DNA of 19,878 bases from CAZIIK01 sp964539235 (GTDB lineage: Bacteria; Pseudomonadota; Gammaproteobacteria; Francisellales; CACEW01). The stretch spans positions 1 to 19,878 of the forward strand of contig CAZIIK010000123.1 of assembly GCA_964539235.1 (NCBI GenBank), given 5' to 3'. Below the pieces are notes generated by a model. That model searched no databases. It saw only the letters and a list, made by a program, of their open reading frames with translations, and was not told where the DNA came from. A program made the position numbers and the translations under genes. Shown here piece after piece: positions 16,931 to 19,878 of the stretch. The first letter of the stretch is position 1, and every line of letters begins with the position of its first letter.

Positions 16931-18316
16931 TTATAAGCGTTCAATATCATCCTCTTTCAGGCAGCTGCCCACCTGCACTTCGATGAATTCTAATACTTCA
17001 TCTGCATCATTATGTATTTGGTGCGCAACACCCATCGGCACATAACATGATTCATTGGCCTGCAATGTTTGCAACACACCATCTAACGTAACCGCAGCCT
17101 GGCCAGTGACAATCACCCAATGCTCTGTCCGCAGATGATGACGCTGCATGGCAATCATATGATGTGGCTTCACACGCACGCGACGTACCTGAAAATTTGC
17201 TTGGTCAATCAACAAGGTATGCGAACCCCAGGGACGGTATTCACGCAAATGATGCAAGCGTTCTTCACGGCCCTGCGCCTGCAATTGGGCTACAATCTGC
17301 TTAACCGACTGTGATGCTGACTTATCCATCACCATAACCGCATCGGGTGTTTCCACAATAATCTGGTTTTTAGCCCCCACAACTGCACAGAGTCGATCTT
17401 CGGCACGTACATAACAATTTTCCACATCAGCCAACAACACATCACCTTGCACCACATTACCCTGTGCATCTGCCGAACAGATATCCGCCAAACTGTCCCA
17501 AGAACCCACATCACTCCACTGAGCATCTAATGCAATGACAACTGCCTGATCTGTTTTCTCCATCACTGCATAATCAATGGAAATATCCGTACAAGCAGCA
17601 AAATGTTCTGCGGCTAAACGTAGAAAATCTAAATCCTGTTGCGCAGCTGCCAAGGCCGATTGGCTATGCTGCACAATATCATGATAAAAACATTGCAGCT
17701 CTTGTAAATAACGCGCGGCTTGAAATAAAAACATGCCGCTATTCCATAGATAACCACCAGAACGCACATAAGCTTCTGCAGTTGATAAGTCTGGTTTTTC
17801 AACAAAACGACGCACTTGATTGACTTGATCTGCCAACTCATCACCCTGCTCAATATATCCATAGCCGGTATGCGGTGTTGTCGCCACGACACCAAACGTT
17901 GCCAATTGGCCTTGGATGGAAAATGGCAACGCCTTGTGTACAGCAGCTTGAAATGCCGATACATCGCAGATCATATGATCTGCTGGCAGCACCAACAAAT
18001 GCGCGTCAGGGTCAGCCAAACCTGCCGCAATGGCAATGGCAGGTGCGGTATTGCGCCCAACAGGTTCCAAGACAATTTTGGCATCGTTGACACCCAAGGC
18101 CTGCAATTGCTCTGCCACCATAAAACGATGCTGCTGATTGCTGACGACAATCGGCGGCAGCAACTGTGGTAAGCCGTTTAGGCGTGCCACGGTTTTTTGC
18201 AATAAGGTTTGGTCACCCAACAAAGGAATCAAATGCTTTGGATATTCCGCACGCGAGACTGGCCATAAGCGTGTGCCAGACCCCCCTGATAGAATAACCG
18301 GCTGAATTTTATTCAT
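16931..18316 (-). CDS. manC: ManC/AlgA bifunctional mannose-1-P guanylyltransferase / mannose-6-P isomerase
   Basis: Makes GDP-mannose from mannose-1-phosphate and GTP, and in bifunctional members also converts fructose-6-phosphate to mannose-6-phosphate. It supplies mannose (and GDP-sugars derived from it) for surface polysaccharide. The 461-residue protein starts with the nucleotidyltransferase signature GGSGTRLWPVSR (11-22). Further motifs are EPVGRNTAPAIAIAA, the sugar-phosphate motif FVEKPD, and GGYLWNSGMF. The C-terminal cupin carries QRHHLRTEHWVIVTGQA, the metal-binding isomerase segment. The ATG overlaps the stop of the upstream ligase gene by one base (TAATG), so expression is probably coupled. 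It seems intact, unlike galE 72 nt downstream. Confidence 0.95.
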   Translation of the reverse strand: MNKIQPVILSGGSGTRLWPVSRAEYPKHLIPLLGDQTLLQKTVARLNGLPQLLPPIVVSNQQHRFMVAEQLQALGVNDAKIVLEPVGRNTAPAIAIAAGLADPDAHLLVLPADHMICDVSAFQAAVHKALPFSIQGQLATFGVVATTPHTGYGYIEQGDELADQVNQVRRFVEKPDLSTAEAYVRSGGYLWNSGMFLFQAARYLQELQCFYHDIVQHSQSALAAAQQDLDFLRLAAEHFAACTDISIDYAVMEKTDQAVVIALDAQWSDVGSWDSLADICSADAQGNVVQGDVLLADVENCYVRAEDRLCAVVGAKNQIIVETPDAVMVMDKSASQSVKQIVAQLQAQGREERLHHLREYRPWGSHTLLIDQANFQVRRVRVKPHHMIAMQRHHLRTEHWVIVTGQAAVTLDGVLQTLQANESCYVPMGVAHQIHNDADEVLEFIEVQVGSCLKEDDIERL

Positions 18317-19578
18317 TATTCAGTGGCCCCTGCCTGTGCTTCCAGGCGCGGACTATAGAAAATCATCGTCAGCATGAGAAAGCTGAAAATACTGATATGT
18401 TCCCAAAAAGCAGAGGAAAACAAATTGGCCACGAGTAAATTAATGATCAAGGCACGATCCAAGTGCTTATAAGTCTCTGGCAAATGACGTGCTTCATAAA
18501 ACTGCAACACCATCCAGGCGAAAAAGATCAACAAGCCAACCACACCCCACTGTACTGCAATATACAAATAAGCATTGTCATGATCGCCAAAATAAGTGCG
18601 CTCAGCCCGAATCAGAAATGGGTCATGCAAAGAATGAAACGCATCTGAAAAGCTACCTGAGCCATAGCCAAACCAAGGTTTCTGCCAAAATAATTCACTG
18701 CCCAAATGTACTGCGTAGAAGCGGAAGCCCAAATGTGAAGTCACCGCACGAAAATCCGCATCGGACGTAAAATGATTCTGCTCTGCTTTTTGATATGCCA
18801 CAATATTGGCTTCAGCATGCGTAATACCTTTATGCACGACGGGCGACACATGATAAAGCACGCCAACTAACACAATAATGGCAACCAACATAGCACCCAC
18901 CCAACGCCAGCGCAGCTTTTGCAGAGCGAATACGACCAGTAATACCAAAGCACATACCATCCCGGTGCGTTTTGGGTTAAAACAAAATAGATAAATGTAA
19001 AACCACAATGCACCTAACCAATGGTACATCCGTGCCTTACCAACTTGCTGACAACCTAACAGTAATAGCGCGTAGGCAAAGAACGACACCAAAATACTCA
19101 ATGGGATAAAGCTCCAGCGACTGTAATCAAGCTTCACGGCATGATGCCAGATGTGCGTTAACACAACCGAATATGGCAAATGAAAAATACGCAATACACT
19201 GAGGATAACGGTAATCACTGCAGTGCCCAGCAAGATGGACCACAAGGCACGCAAACGCCATTTAGGCACCGCTAAGAATGGCAACAGCAATAATGCTACG
19301 ACAATCTTATACGTGTACTTTTTCCATTCCATCAACCCTGCATGCACGCTCCATTCATTCCAAAAAGCCGCACACAGCGTAAAAATAACAAAAACCACGG
19401 CCAACCAAACAAAATGGTACTGGCGAAAAATAGTCATACGTTGCGACCATTGGCCAGCAAACAGTGAAACTACAGCACCCAGAATTAAAAAATTACTCAA
19501 CCCAATTGAGATCGGCAAAAAAAACAACCCGATGCAAGCCAAGACTAGCGACCACACCGCTACTCGATTCATTACCAT
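18316..19578 (-). CDS. O-antigen ligase / polymerase family membrane protein (Wzy_C)
   Basis: A 420-residue inner-membrane protein with about ten hydrophobic helices and a large periplasmic loop (about 250-330). The loop ends with GYGSGSFSDAF and then GDHDNAYLYIAVQWGVVGLL, the conserved motif of the Wzy_C/WaaL superfamily. Members either join O-antigen to lipid A core (WaaL) or polymerise repeat units (Wzy); sequence alone does not decide. It lies between the initiating sugar transferase and manC, which favours a role in polymer assembly at this locus. AGGAG precedes the ATG at 19578; a second ATG two codons later is also possible. It follows the transferase by 15 nt. Confidence 0.85.
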   Translation of the reverse strand: MVMNRVAVWSLVLACIGLFFLPISIGLSNFLILGAVVSLFAGQWSQRMTIFRQYHFVWLAVVFVIFTLCAAFWNEWSVHAGLMEWKKYTYKIVVALLLLPFLAVPKWRLRALWSILLGTAVITVILSVLRIFHLPYSVVLTHIWHHAVKLDYSRWSFIPLSILVSFFAYALLLLGCQQVGKARMYHWLGALWFYIYLFCFNPKRTGMVCALVLLVVFALQKLRWRWVGAMLVAIIVLVGVLYHVSPVVHKGITHAEANIVAYQKAEQNHFTSDADFRAVTSHLGFRFYAVHLGSELFWQKPWFGYGSGSFSDAFHSLHDPFLIRAERTYFGDHDNAYLYIAVQWGVVGLLIFFAWMVLQFYEARHLPETYKHLDRALIINLLVANLFSSAFWEHISIFSFLMLTMIFYSPRLEAQAGATE

Positions 19579-19593
19579 TAGACTGTACTCCTC

Positions 19594-19878
19594 TTAATAG
19601 GCATTACGATTAAAAAAACCATAGAAAAAAGTGAGAAAAAGGATTTTAAGATCCAAGCCAAGCGACCAATCCTCAATATAAGCCAAATCGTATTCAGCCC
19701 GTTTGGCCATTTTATCAACCGTTTCCGTCTCACCTCGATAACCATTGACTTGCGCCCACCCGTTAATGCCAGGTTTAACCGCATGGCGCAACATATATTT
19801 ACTCACTAAATCTTTGTAATACTCATTATGTTCCACCGCATGCGTGCGCGGTCCGAACAGCGACATACGCCCCTGGAG
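19594..19878 (-). CDS. Undecaprenyl-phosphate sugar phosphotransferase, C-terminal part (WcaJ/WbaP type)
   Basis: The C-terminal catalytic domain of a polyprenyl-phosphate hexose-1-phosphate transferase, which starts lipid-linked repeat-unit synthesis by moving a sugar phosphate from a UDP-sugar onto undecaprenyl phosphate. Visible motifs in order are RMSLFGPRTHAVEHNEYY, YMLRHAVKPGINGWAQVNG, RGETETVDKM, and YDLAYIEDWSLGLDLKI with the FFNRNAY ending. These closely match WcaJ-type glucose transferases. The frame stays open to the window edge, so the N-terminal part lies beyond 19878. It is the most upstream visible gene of the polysaccharide operon. If the initiating sugar is glucose or galactose, the galE lesion downstream may matter for the product. 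Confidence 0.9.
   Translation of the reverse strand, partial: LQGRMSLFGPRTHAVEHNEYYKDLVSKYMLRHAVKPGINGWAQVNGYRGETETVDKMAKRAEYDLAYIEDWSLGLDLKILFLTFFYGFFNRNAY

Overview
The window looks like a gammaproteobacterial chromosome of moderate GC (mid-40s percent by eye). The central minus-strand block tsaE-amiC-mutL-miaA-hfq-hflX-hflK-hflC-DUF2065-purA is the gene order conserved across Gammaproteobacteria, and queG sits divergently beside tsaE as in enterics. The APC permease next to queG resembles those of Legionella, Coxiella and Francisella. That resemblance, together with several broken genes, suggests a host-associated lineage with decaying genes, but the species cannot be named from the window.

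Layout. Positions 1-2865 (plus strand) hold the 3' end of an unrecognised gene and a family 2 glycoside hydrolase (beta-mannosidase-like) frameshifted near its 3' end. Positions 2899-12369 (minus strand) hold the conserved block: ADP-ribosylation-independent housekeeping functions comprising purine synthesis (purA), membrane protease control (hflK/hflC), ribosome rescue (hflX), sRNA regulation (hfq), tRNA modification (miaA, tsaE), mismatch repair (mutL) and cell-wall hydrolysis (amiC). Genes are tightly packed and often overlap by 1-20 nt. Positions 12515-15153 (plus strand) hold the permease and queG, joined by a stop/start overlap. Positions 15173-15849 (minus strand) hold an intact-looking vapBC toxin-antitoxin pair with a palindromic operator. 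Positions 15879-19878 (minus strand) hold a surface-polysaccharide operon: an undecaprenyl-phosphate sugar transferase (cut by the window end), an O-antigen ligase/polymerase, manC and galE.

The main observation is gene decay. mutL carries a one-base loss plus a nonsense codon, galE carries a nonsense codon plus a one-base loss, and the GH2 gene carries a one-base loss. All three frameshifts can be explained by loss of one G:C pair from a short G or C run. Supporting missense changes are visible at conserved sites (galE NAD site, mutL ATP-lysine segment, queG). One model is that loss of mismatch repair feeds further decay. Consensus sequencing error is the chief alternative, mainly for the indels. 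I see no CRISPR array, rRNA, tRNA or complete insertion sequence, and no clear new multi-gene system. No stretch over 300 bases lacks a gene.
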